Notes under the pieces: model-generated
What the model was told of the DNA's origin: nothing
The model's input: the letters and a program-made list of their open reading frames with translations, nothing else
Database searches by the model: none
NCBI GenBank assembly: GCA_002104945.1
Contig: MCFH01000056.1
Location: 241,501 to 305,500 of the forward strand
DNA length: 64,000 bases
Direction: 5' to 3'
Source of the DNA: Piromyces finnis
Taxonomy: Eukaryota; Neocallimastigomycota; Neocallimastigomycetes; Neocallimastigales; Neocallimastigaceae
Translations under genes and position numbers: made by a program
Shown: positions 49,690 through 60,842 of the stretch, piece by piece
Numbering within the stretch: the first letter of the stretch is position 1
Layout: every line of letters starts with the position of its first letter

Positions 49690-50222
49690 ACTTCCGAGTG
49701 CATTTTTCCCATCGATCAGAGTTAGCTCCAATGGTGGTTCTTAGAGAAACGTTGGCTCATTCCTATTGCTAGGTGGTTGTGACCCTCCTGGTCTGTCATA
49801 CTGTTTCTTCAGCTTCGACGCTCACTTAATCCATGTACATTAGATGCATGTCGTTGTACGATATTTCACAACTACAATGCTAAGCCTCTTATAGTCAAAT
49901 TGATCACGTGTCAACCGCCCCCTAATGTTTACACTTAAATTGATTAAGGAATATTATGTGTTTTTGGCATAGCCTAAGTCACCACTTATTAAGTTCTAAT
50001 TTGGAATGTACCATGTACACTAGACCCTCTCAGGCCGGCTAGACGAGTGTTATTATCATAGTAGTAAATTAGAAAGTTCATTTATACTTACCTGAATATC
50101 ATAACCCAACCCATGGCAAACCCAGTGGGAAAATCCACAGGCACTGACATCTGCGGGGTCGAACCAGAAGCCTTATGTATGCTAAGGAAACGCCTTAACA
50201 ACAGGATAAAAACTGGAACGAC
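49690..50222 (-). mobile_element. SINE-like retroposon with tRNA-like head and LINE-like tail
   Basis: On the minus strand the 5' end reads TTGTTAAGGCGTTTCCTTAG, then an imperfect hairpin, CCTTA/TAAGG, and GGTTCGACCCC, an RNA polymerase III B-box (about 50,152-50,162 on the plus strand). A central body of about 300 bp follows. The 3' part shares CGTCGAAGCTGAAGAAACAG and GACCAGGAGGG with the 3' tail of the LINE near 36,935-36,985. It ends in a short poly-A. No ORF is present and GC content is much higher than the surroundings. The pattern fits a SINE mobilised by a partner LINE with a matching tail. Confidence 0.75.
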
Positions 50223-50226
50223 TTAT

Positions 50227-50450
50227 TTTTTTATTATGGTAATTTATTAATATTTCATTTCGAAAACTTTATTAATAATTAAAAATTTGTATTTATACAA
50301 AAATTTTTGGCTTATGCTAAATTACATACATTATCAATACATTATTAATACATTATATTAAGTACATTTTACCATATAACATTAATAGGCAAAAAATATT
50401 TTATAAATTTTTTAAAATAAGTTAAATGTATTATCCTTTAGAATTATGTA
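50227..50450 (-). repeat. Gypsy-type LTR fragment, minus orientation
   Basis: It shares AATTTATTAATATTTCATT, a TTTGGCTTATGCTA block and TACATTATCAATACATTA with 57.75-57.84 kb and with the LTR-like start at 61,218-61,310 (inverted). It is separate from the 217-bp LTR family. Confidence 0.6.
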
Positions 50451-50543
50451 AAGTAATAATGTAACATTATATATAAAGATAAACTTTTAACTATTTTTAT
50501 TGTACAATATATAATACATTTATTGTATTTAATGTATATTATT

Positions 50544-50612
50544 AGAAGTTGTTAATTTAGGATTTATAATTATTTCAACCTTTATTAGAGTAATGTATGA
50601 TAAATAAATACA
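50544..50612 (-). repeat. LTR fragment (217-bp family), minus orientation
   Basis: AGAAGTTGTTAATTTAGGAT then TTATAATTATTTCAACCTTT matches the LTR 3' end in reverse. It lies just outside the third TALE unit. Confidence 0.65.
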
Positions 50613-51937
50613 TTACTCTAATGTATTTATTAATAAAGAATAAATAAATTTATAAAATTCCACAACACACTAACATAAACATGCTTATAAAATATAAGAG
50701 AAATAGAATTTTAAAAGAATAAAAGTTTCTTTAATTACTTTGTTTATTTAATAGATTATTAAAATATTTTTAAAATTACTTTCTTTTTAATTTTTAAAAT
50801 TAGTTCAATTATATATATTATATATAATGTAAAGTAATTATAGTTAAATGATCCATTTATTCATTTATACATACATTTCATAATATATTAAATTTTATAT
50901 TAAATTTTTTTCTTTTCTTTTTGTTTAAAGTTTGAAAAGCCATTAATTTATTAGTTATGAAAAGCATTTATAATTATGAATTTTACAAGAATGTTTTTAT
51001 ACAGTTACCTTTACAATTTATTATGTTTACTTTTCATAAATTAAATATTAAAAGGTTTATCATAGGTATAATAATTACTACTTGAAATATATTAAATAAT
51101 AAAAATAAAATTTATATATAATTAACTTTTTTGACATTTTATTATATCACATTAATTAATTCGAGAACTAGACCGCCAGTATTAAAAGATTAAATCTTAA
51201 TTAATTATAAAAATATTATTATTGTTATTATTTTAATTTTGACATGGAATTTGAATTTCTACATAATCTTAACTTTATTATAACCAATACTTTTTTAAAA
51301 AACAAAATTTTTGGTAAAGAGTAAAACTATATTTTAATAAATTAAAATATATATGTTATTTAATTTACTTTAAAAACTTCAATTTTATTTATTTTTTATC
51401 ATTTTTACAGTATATAGTGTATACTATACAGTGTAGGTATAGGATATATTATAATTACACCTTTAAATATATGGTTTTAATACATGGTTTTTTATAAAGG
51501 TAATATAATAATATAATAATCTATTTAGTAATTTATTTACTATACTTGAGCTATTATAAGATTATAAGAGAAATATATTAAAATTCATTTATATTATAAC
51601 TGTTAATCCTTTAATTCATAGAAGTTAAATGATCGTATTGCATATGAATAATATTTAAAAAAATTTTATTATAATTTCTATTTCCATTATTAATAATACT
51701 TATAAAAATTATAAAATATTACAATTAAAAATGCTATTTTTTTTTATTTCAATATATATATTATATGGATTTAATTATATTTCTTTTCTCTTCGAAATAT
51801 GATATGATATTGTATGGAATGTCTTAGGTTCTTACTATTTTTCTATTAAGAAATAAAAACAAAAAAGGAAATTTCATCATGTGTATTTTATGTATATGGT
51901 TTAAAAAATTTTTTGACATTTTTTCTAATTGCAAAAT

Positions 51938-51973
<36 letters not shown>

Positions 51974-52326
51974 TTATCTAATATAGTATAATATTAATGA
52001 AAAATATAACATTACACTTTATGTTATAAAAAACAATTAAAAAGTATAATATAAAGTAATAAAATACATATATGTATAATTATATATAACAGTATAATAT
52101 AATGATTAAAAGTATAATAAAAAGTAAGTAATAAATATATTAATTAAAAAAAAAGTCAAATTTGAAAAAAGAATATAAAAGAATTGGATTTTGACTGTTT
52201 TTAAAACATTTATTCTTAATTTGTATTATATATAAAAATTTTTTTTATATAAAAATATATTAAATACATCAAAACACTCTAAAAAGTTTCTCATTATATT
52301 TATATTCAACATAAAAGAAAGTAACA

Positions 52327-53277
52327 ATGAATTCAAAAAAAAGTCTTTTCAATCCCTCGAATAATTTTTTAGAATCACCTAATGGCACTACGATTTTTAA
52401 AAGAAATTCTACATTATCAAATGAACTTCTTAATGATATTATAACAAATAATTATACCGGGGTATCAAGTAGTCCTTTAATGCATCTGATAACCAGAAAG
52501 AGGAAAAATGAATCAATTCAAAATATAAATCAAAAATCAAAGCAGAGTAATAATTCAGTAAATATTATACATTTTATTTATTACTTTATTTATTTATTTA
52601 TTATTTATAAAACATATTTTTACATTATACTTATTTAAAAAATATTAACATTCTTTAAATTTAATAATTATATATATATATATATATATATATTATTATA
52701 GGTATTTTCAATTTTATCGTCACAAAACTCTTTTACAATTGAAAATAAAAGTCCAATATTAAACAATACATCTTCATCACCAGTACCAATAATTGACCCC
52801 TCTTTTATTAGCTCATCATGTTTATCATTTGAATTATTTTCATTTAATGATATTTTCACTTCTTTCTATTATTCCAACTCAATTATCACCGAGTCTTGTT
52901 CTAATTTACTTACAAATCAAAATAAAAATAAAAAACAAATTTTGAATCAAAATATAAACCCAAATCCAAATCCAAATATAAATAAAAATCTATGTAATTA
53001 CAAAAAATCAATTAAAAATGCATATTCAAATACAATTTTAAAAGAAAATAAACAAAAAAAGAAATATATGAACTCAAAGGGTCATAAGCAACATATTTTT
53101 TTCCATAGAATGAACAATATATTGAAAGAATGGCTCTCGAACCATTCTTTCTATTATCCTACCATTAATGAGAAGTGTCGTCTTTGTGAGGCTACTGGTC
53201 TAACAATGGTAGGTTATTAATTATTATTAATATTATAATTATTTTGTAAAATTATTATATGTATATTAACAATATTT

Positions 53278-53315
<38 letters not shown>

Positions 53316-53511
53316 CTAAATAATACATCGTATAAATGAATATATATTTATATAATTAAATATTGAAAATCCCTTTTATCTTCAGGATCATGTATAAATT
53401 TTAAATGATTTAAATTATAAATTATTACATTTCTAATTTCTAATTATAAATTTTATTTTAATACTATAGCTTGATATCTGGTTCATAAATGCTAGACGCC
53501 GTTATGCATAA
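52327..53511 (+). CDS. TALE (HD1-like) homeodomain transcription factor, diverged copy C
   Basis: Exons are 52327-52557, 52702-53208, 53386-53391 and 53470-53511, with the same intron positions and phases as copies A and B, giving a 261-residue frame with no stop. The N-terminal exon is conserved. The middle is strongly diverged: the PNPN/NINP repeat is shortened and regions such as SYYNSNSITES are altered. The homeodomain reads HRMNNILKEWLSNHSFYYPT, then EKCRLCEATGLTM-DH-LDIW and FINARRRYA. The microexon is GATCAT (Asp-His) in place of NQ and INNW becomes LDIW, so helix 3 changes at residues 43-47 while W48, N51 and R53 stay. It may be a divergent functional allele-like paralogue or an early pseudogene. 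Confidence 0.8.
53386..53391 (+). other. 6-nt microexon (GATCAT, Asp-His), copy C
   Basis: It has CTTCAG before and GTATAA after. Exon length and splice sites are conserved although both codons changed relative to copies A and B. Confidence 0.65.
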
Positions 53512-54023
53512 TTTAAATATAGAAATAGAATATTATACATTATTATATTATTATTAAAATTTTCAATTACTTATTTATATAATTTATATATATGTTAGAA
53601 CTAATATATCCTCAAAAAATTAAATAATAAACAATAAAATAATAGAAATTGTAAATATATATATTATTTTCAGTGTAATATTTAATCAAAAATAAATAAA
53701 ATAATCTCAGTTTATAAAATAATTATAAATACTTTTGTTATTCACATTTATATGTCTTAACTGTATCTAAAATATATTAATTTTAAAATTATTTCTAATT
53801 AAATATTATATAATATGTGGTTTTTTTAATATAGAAAAAGATATTAATATATATTTTTTAGTGTGTTAACTATTTTATACTATATTATATATTGTATATT
53901 ACAATGATCCATTTAATATTAAAACATTTACATTATTAGTATTTATAATGCATTATGTAAATATACCAATCATGCATATATAATTATAATTATATATAGT
54001 GTACTTTGCTAATCATATTAGTT

Positions 54024-54497
54024 TTGAATTGAAAAGACTACTTTTTCAAAAAATAATATTAATAAATGGATGTTCTAGGCAAGGAAAAGGTTTTAATATT
54101 GGATTATAATCAATTATTATAATTCAATATTTAATTATTAATAATAATATAAAGATTTTATGGTAGTAAAAGAAAAGAATTTATTTTCAAATAAATAAAT
54201 AAAATTAAATATATATAAAAAATAAAATTATACAGAGACATATTGTAAATACTATCGATCTTGATTTATATTTTCTAAAATAAATAAATAAATAATAATA
54301 ATAATAATATATATATATATATATTGTACTTATTTTAGCTAATTAACTTTTATACAACATAAATTTGATAATTATATTTTCAATAAATTAACTTTATAGA
54401 AACAAGTAAATTTACAATATAGTTATTAATAATTACTGTATAATTTATTTATATATATTACTGTATTAATTCTTATTTTTTATTATTTTCATTTTAG
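54024..54497 (+). pseudogene. Decayed HD2-like homeodomain gene, cut at the last splice acceptor
   Basis: 54,330-54,497 is about 85-90% similar by eye to the minus-strand intron-microexon-intron region of the gene at 24.3-24.9 kb. It includes CAATAAATTAACTTTATAG, the microexon AAACAA (54,400-54,405) and GTAAAT. It runs up to TTATTTTCATTTTAG at 54,497. Right at that acceptor the sequence switches to the LTR-element interior (CAATAACTTTAATAATGC), so the helix-3 exon is lost. Upstream, 54,024-54,110 weakly matches the helix 1-2 exon (TTCTAGGCAAGGAAAAGG against GTCAAGGTGGGAAAAGG) but with stops. It sits only about 0.5 kb downstream of TALE copy C in the same orientation. Confidence 0.75.
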
Positions 54498-56454
54498 CAA
54501 TAACTTTAATAATGCTTTTGAGGCTAAATATTATCTTAAAGTGTTGTTATAGTGATTTAATTCATAATGTTGTATACATATACTAATTTAAATGATATTA
54601 TCATAAAGAGGTTGTTTGACATTTTCCATTTTCACAAGGATAGTTTCAATTCTTATTGTATAATTTCATTGCAATAGGATATTTATCAAATAATGGCTAA
54701 TTATTCTATTTAGTATTTCTAATTGTAAAAATTAAGTATTTTCTGCTATTCTTTCCCCTATGACGGAAAGGAAATTTTATCATTAAAATGGTAGTAATTA
54801 AAATATTTGTTCATTACCCAAATAATTTATTTACTTGAAATAAATATGTATGTTTTCATGTTTTCTTTAATAATAATTCTTCTTCAACAATGCTAATAAT
54901 AATTGGTTATTTTGAAAAAAATAAAATATTTGAAAAAATGGTAATTATGTGTTAATGAATATTTATGATTAAATATTTACATAGTTGAATATGGATTTTA
55001 ATGGTATTGTATGTCATACTGAGTAGATCAAATAAAGTTGAATAATTTTCATGAGATATAATAAACTTTATATTTTCCTAATTTATATTTTAATTTTAAT
55101 AATGAATTAAATAGTTTATATGCAAAGTATATTAATAATTAATATTTCTCTTTAATACAGTAAATTTTCTATAAGAAAAGAAAGTATATTTTCAATAATT
55201 AGATTAATTGAAATAAATATTTAAATATCTTGATTCTTTATTCAAATATAGACAATGGAATTAACAAATGTTTTCTTTGCTTATTTTGTTCTATAATTCA
55301 TTAAATTCATTTATTTTGAGTGATAAATAATATTAAGTATATTATTTGTCATTAATTTGTTATTCAAATTAAAATCTTGTAAATATTTAGAATTTTATAA
55401 AATCTTTATAAAATAATCCAATGATATCATGTTATTTTGTCGTAATATCCACCTAACAAAGTATAGTATATTAACTTAGTTTTTATGGAAAGCTTAATAT
55501 TTTACAATGTTTTACAATAATACTGACGAATTTATATTTAAAATAAATTTCCTTTTATTTAAATGTTTTTACTATCAATTTATAATTAGGACCTTTTGAA
55601 ATTCAACTTATCCATTCAAAATAGATTTTCCTCTCCTCTCTACTTTTATTAAAGTTTCATGTTAATATGTTGGATAACTCTTTATATCATACTTGATAGA
55701 TATTAGCTTTCATAATTGTGTTCTCATATCCTTTCTTCAGATAATGGATGTAAATATTATTTTTGTTACATAAATTTTAAGGATTATCTTGATAAATAAT
55801 CTTAGATTAAATAATTAATTTAATCAAATTTCACGTATTATATTCTTAAAGTGAATATTACTGTATCACATCTTAAGAATAGAAGTTTTGTTATTATTGA
55901 TATTATGTCTGTCTATATTCAAGTAATATTAAATTTGATGACAATTTTTGTAGTTTACTATTGATGATTTATTTTGCTGCAAAGTTATCAAATTAATATG
56001 GTGATATAGGTATTGTTTCTCGGTGATGTAAGCTACTTATTTATATTTAAGTTGATTTGTATATTTTCTGAATTTATTGAATTCAAAATAATTTAAATTT
56101 TAGTAATTTATTGATTTTCGGAAACTTAATTTTTGAATTCTATCATTGTAGATTAACTTACATAATATTAAAAAATATACTACTTTCTATGTTTTATTTA
56201 TCAGGTTGATTATTTATTTATTTTTTATAGTTACTTTGATTCTTTATTTATGAAAAAGTTAATATTTCAATCTTAAAATTTTGGAATCTCAAATTCTAGA
56301 TCTCAAAAAATAATCTTACATAGATAATTTCAGACTAAATAATTTAATTGTAATGGTTAGAATTTCCTACTGTTTTCTCCTTTGGCATAATAGTGTCCTG
56401 CACTTTGATTCCACTTCTAATATTCTCTTTAAGAGACTATGAAACTCTTATTCT
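54498..56454 (-). mobile_element. Third copy of the non-autonomous LTR element interior, minus orientation
   Basis: Reverse complement of about 3,290-959 of the first element. Matching blocks include AATAATGCTTTTGAGGCTAA, TACTTGAAATAAATATGTAT and CATAATTGTGTTCTCATATC with CTTTCTTCAGATAATGGATG. Homology to the first element breaks at positions matching about 1,820 and resumes at about 2,850, so the SerRS segment is absent and unrelated sequence occupies about 54.96-55.68 kb. The 3' half of the element is missing. Confidence 0.8.
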
Positions 56455-56619
56455 TTTAGGAGTTGTTAATTTAGGTTTTATAATTATGTCAACTTTATTT
56501 AATATAATTATTAAATTGTTACATTCAAACTAAATGTTTTTAATATAATTACATTATGGCTTAATATATAACACAATATATACAAATACATTTCAATACA
56601 TTTATCATACTTTCACATT
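56455..56619 (-). repeat. LTR, minus orientation (5' LTR of the element copy)
   Basis: GAGTTGTTAATTTAGG, ATGTCAACTTTATTTAATAT and ATTATGGCTTAATATATAAC match the LTR in reverse. It is truncated just before the TGTTAG border. Confidence 0.8.
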
Positions 56620-56829
56620 TGTTAGAATATATAAAATATGTGATATATGTATTAAAATATATTGAAATGTATTTAAACGTATTTGTATGTATTGTATTAA
56701 ATTATATATTAAGTCATAATGTAATTATATTAAAAATATGTAGTTTGAATGTAATAATAGTAGTTCTTTGTAATAATTATATTAAATAAAGTTGACAAAA
56801 TTATAAAACCTAGATTAACAACTTCTAAT
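56620..56829 (+). repeat. Solo LTR, plus orientation, head-to-head with previous LTR
   Basis: It starts TGTTAGAATATATAAAATAT and ends AACCTAGATTAACAACTTCT. It carries TTAAATAAAGTTGACAAAAT. Together with the preceding LTR it forms an imperfect palindrome of about 370 bp. Confidence 0.8.
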
Positions 56830-57370
56830 AATTACATTTTCTTATTTAAATATTATTATTTAATTTATTATTGTTATACTATCATGACTTTATAAACTTT
56901 AATTATTAATGATTAATAATACATTAGTAATAATTAGTAATTCACATGTTCTAAGAATATTTATGTACATGATTTATTAGTAATAGATTATGCCACATAT
57001 CTTAGAATGAATTTATTAAATCTTGTATTAATTAATTCTTTGTAATTAATACAAATTTAATATTTATATTTATTATAAATAAACTTTATTAATAAAATCA
57101 ACATAAAAATAACAATTATTATTCCATATCACAAATAATATGTGACTTGAATGTATATTTATATTAATAATTTATATGTTTTTATTATATTATATTACAA
57201 TTTCTAAAATTTGAAATAATAATATGTAAATGACTAATGTAAAAACTTGTAATGTAAATAAATAATATAAATGTATAATTCATATATTAAAATAGTTCCA
57301 GCCTTAGAGTTGGAAAACTAATTATCTAAATAATAATTAAATAATAATTAATAAAAAAGCAATATTAGAG
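56830..57370. other. AT-rich spacer
   Basis: No coding signal is seen. Weak LTR-like TTTATTAATAAAATCAACAT occurs near 57,086-57,105. Confidence 0.5.
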
Positions 57371-57533
57371 TAAAATGTATTGAAGAGTACTTGCATGTAT
57401 TGTATTGTATTATATGTTAAAGTCACATTAAAAATATATAAATACATGTAGTTTTAATGCAACAATAGTAGTTTATTATCATTAACTATATTAAATAAAG
57501 TTGACTTTTATTAAAATCTGAATTAACAGAATC
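57371..57533 (+). repeat. Partial LTR, plus orientation
   Basis: TGTATTGAAGAGTACTTGCA, AAATACATGTAGTTTTAATG and ATTAAATAAAGTTGACTTTT identify the 217-bp family. The 5' border is lost. Confidence 0.7.
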
Positions 57534-57813
57534 TAATATTTATAATAATAATGTAATGATAATAAAAATATTAGCAATAATATTAATAATACAATTATTA
57601 ATTATAAATTATATTTGAGGTAATATGTTATTATAGGTAACTTGTAACATGATTTAAATAAAATATTTAACTAGTACTTAATAAATTTTATATTATAATT
57701 TTAATTATTATTATTGTTAGAATTTTAAGTTTTTAATATTTACTTTATTATGGCAATTTATTAATATTTCATTACAAAGATTCAATTAACAATTACTAGT
57801 ATGTATTTATACT

Positions 57814-57855
57814 AAAATTTATGGCTTATGCTAGAAAATATAAGCCATAAATTTT
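57814..57855. repeat. 16-bp perfect hairpin
   Basis: Left arm AAAATTTATGGCTTAT (57814-57829) and right arm ATAAGCCATAAATTTT (57840-57855), 10-nt loop. It lies at the junction between an inverted gypsy-LTR piece and the gypsy interior. Confidence 0.85.
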
Positions 57856-57899
57856 ATTATTATTTTTTATTATTATTTGTATCAATTAATAATAAAAAA

Positions 57900-60318
57900 T
57901 GAAATTAAATGAGATTATCTTAACATCTCATGGAGTGCTCCAAATCTAACAAGAAAAGAAATTCACATTTCCACAACCACAAACAATTTAACAACAACAT
58001 TAATAACTTCCAAAAACATAATAATAATTATAACAACAACAATTATAAAACCCAAAAAATTAGTTCAAAAAACTAAATAAAGGACTTCCATTGAAGTCCC
58101 ATCATTCTAACACAAAAATATTAAACTACACTTTTCCCACTATCAATAAAGATAATACATTACCTTCAACATTTTTTACTTTTAATACATACGTATTATC
58201 CAATAATAGAGGTACAAATAATTTATATAATAAAATTATATGTACATCACTATTAGATAGTGGATCATATTGTAATTTTATATCGTACAAACTATTACGT
58301 ACATTACAATTACATCCTCAAAAAATTAATAATGTAATCATTTTACAAGTTCAATTGAATGTAACTTAGCATTCAATTGAGCTTGATGAATATATCAACC
58401 AAACTATTCATCAACAATAAATTCTATTTCATTAATTTTTAAAGAAAATTTTTTACTAGCGGATTATATTCCGACAGATTTATTATAATTATGATTAAAA
58501 TTTATATTCAAATTTAAGATATGTTTTTAACAAAAAGAAATTTGGCATGAAGCATGCTACTAAATTTTTAAATTTAGAAAAATTCATTTCTCATAATAAA
58601 AATGATATGAATTGTACACCTATCACTTCTATAGGTGTAAAAAACCCAAAAAATAAAAACAAAAATTATTCCACCACTCTTTATTTTTTAAAAAATAAAA
58701 TTCATAATTTTTATTTCAAATCATAAATCCTTAGTAAGAAGAAAAATGATCGATTCGTAAATTTAAGATTAAACGCTCCAAAATTTCGAAGAAAGTTATA
58801 TTAAATAATTATGATACATATAATTATAATTATTTAATTTATTCCTTCTTATCAGAAAAATCAGAAGAAGTAAACAATTTAGAAGAACATATTATGGAGG
58901 ATATTCCAGAACCTATCTTGATTTGGCAAAAGTTTTCAGCAAACAAGAAGATGATAAACAACCACCACATAGGGTTACAGATTGCAAAATAGTGCTAGAG
59001 AAAGATGCTACTCTTCATTATGGTCCCATCTATCCATTATCGGAAGAAGAATCAAAAGTTCTAGAAGAGTATTGTAAAGATATAATATATATCTTTTGAT
59101 TATTTAATAATTAATTATTAATTATTAAATAATAAATTAATATTTAGTAAAGTTAATTATAAAATTTTTGAATAAACTTCATGGAATAATTTAATAATAA
59201 ATTATTTTATAATAATTCCGTTAAAATTAAATTAAGATAAATATTTAAATTTAAGGAATAAATGAATTTTAATTAAATTTAAATATTTCAAATACTTTTA
59301 TAATAGATTATACTTTTTTATTTAAATTTAGAATAGTTTAATAATTTTAACTTAGTTTTAAAAATAGATTTGTTTATAGTTCAATAGGAAATATATTAAG
59401 AATAGTATTGATAATATTAAATTAATTTATAGATAATAATACATGGGCTTTATTCAATTTTGAGTTTACTCAAATTGAATTAAAAGTGTAATGAATTAGT
59501 TTTAGTTTAGTTCTGTTATTTTATTATTTAATTAGATTAGTTTTGTTTATTTTATATTGAATATATATTTATTTAAATAGAATAATATATTAGAATATAA
59601 TTATAAAAAAATATAAATACATGTAATTTTTGTTTATTAAATCGATGTTATTTCAATTTTTTATTTATTAACTATTATATAGTTAATAATATTTCTAAGA
59701 GTTTTAAATAAAATGATTTTTAAAATAAAAATTTAATGTTTTATTTTTTAATTTTGTGTTAATAAAAATTGTTTTGTTTTAAGTATAAAATCTGTTATAA
59801 ATTTTATACTTTTGCAATATCTTTACATAGAAAATAATTTATATGCTAAGCTTCCTAAATGCAAATTTTACAAACCACAAGTTGAATTCTTAGGATACGT
59901 TATTTCAAGCTCAGGGATTGCTACTGACCCAAAGAAGATAGAGTCAATTAAAAATTGGCCTACTCCTACTGCAGCACCCATTTTATCCTATCTTGATCCT
60001 CAAAAGCAATATATTTTGGAATGTGATGTAAGTAATGTTGCTATCGGTTCTATACTTTCTCAGTATGATTCAGAAAATCGTCTACATCCTGTCGCTTACT
60101 ACTTCAGAAGTCAGAGTAGTTCTGAAGTTAATTATTCTATAACAGATAAAGAACCATTAGCTATTAAAGATTCTTTCTCTACTTAGAGGCACCTTCTTCT
60201 TGATACTAAGTATAAAATAAAAGTGTACACTGATCATAGAAACTTACTTTATACTCTTGGAGGAAAGATGGATAATCAAAGACAACATCGTTGGCACCTT
60301 TTCTTTCAAGAATATGAC
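57900..60318 (+). mobile_element. Ty3/gypsy element relic with RT core deleted
   Basis: Order on the plus strand: an Asn/Gln-rich gag tail (KKRNSHFHNHKQFNNN, about 57,945). Protease follows (58,091-58,369), with LLDSGSYCNFIS as the active-site region. Then come frame-broken sequence and the RT N-terminus at about 58,915-59,072 (YLDLAKVFSKQEDDKQPPHR, then GPIYPLSEEESKVLEEY). After a solo LTR, the RT end and RNase H follow (59,812-60,318): NNLYAKLPKCKFYKPQVEFL, ILECDVSNVAIGSILSQ, NYSITDKEPLAI and VYTDHRNLLYTL. The YxDD palm region (about 170 residues) is missing, as is a segment between WPTPT and AAPILSY. A second solo LTR ends it. Integrase is absent. Confidence 0.85.
59073..59827 (+). repeat. 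Solo LTR of the second gypsy family, nested
   Basis: It starts TGTAAAGATAT and ends ATATCTTTACA, an 11-bp perfect terminal inverted repeat, and is 755 bp long. Its interior resembles the LTR at 61,817-62,533 (inverted). The flanks AGTAT and TAGAA do not match and the host RT core is missing at this point, so it marks a recombination deletion rather than a simple insertion. Confidence 0.8.
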
Positions 60319-60842
60319 TGTAAAAATTATTAAATAATTAATATTTGAATGATTTATTTAATAATCTTCAAGAGAAAAACTAATCTCTCAATCACAAAAA
60401 CTTTTATTGTGTTGCGTGAACCAAAATTATTCATCACTTAGTGTAACACATGAAATTCATAATAAATAAAGTTCAAAAAATTAATGAAAATTTTTTAGAG
60501 GATTTTCATAAAGATTTACATTAAAATCTTCTTCATTTAATATTGTGAAATTAAATTATTATATTTTAAGATTCTTAAGGATAGTTTTATATTGAATAGC
60601 AATATAAATAAATTAGTTAGATATATTATAATGTATTCGCAAAAAATATAAATAGTTCGAAATTTCATGTAAATTTAGATAATTGTAATTGTTATAGCCT
60701 ATTAAGTAGTTAATAACTAAATAAAAGTTAATAAAAGAGAATTTTAAATAAATTTTGTTTTTGTTTTTATTTTTTATTTTATTTTGTGTTTTTGGTAGTA
60801 AAAATTTTATAATCTGTTTTAATTTTTTATAAAACATTTACA
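60319..60842 (+). repeat. Second nested solo LTR
   Basis: It starts TGTAAAAATTAT and ends AACATTTACA. GTAAAAATTTTATAATCTGT near its end matches the other two LTRs. At about 524 bp it is shorter, so internally deleted. The (TTTTA)n array begins immediately after it. Confidence 0.7.

Larger units (their letters stand above)
50640..53790 (+). repeat. Third copy of the TALE locus unit, diverged
   Basis: Colinear with arm B from about 41,090 to 44,320, same orientation. Long near-identical stretches (for example AATTCGAGAACTAGACCGCC at about 51,159 and 41,621) alternate with diverged ones. It is clearly older than the A/B duplication and contains the third TALE homeodomain gene. Confidence 0.88.

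Noticed and set aside
50145-50222. Functional tRNA gene
   Set aside because: A B-box and a short stem are present, but no complete cloverleaf or acceptor stem pairs, and the anticodon loop lacks the usual T33. A SINE head fits better.
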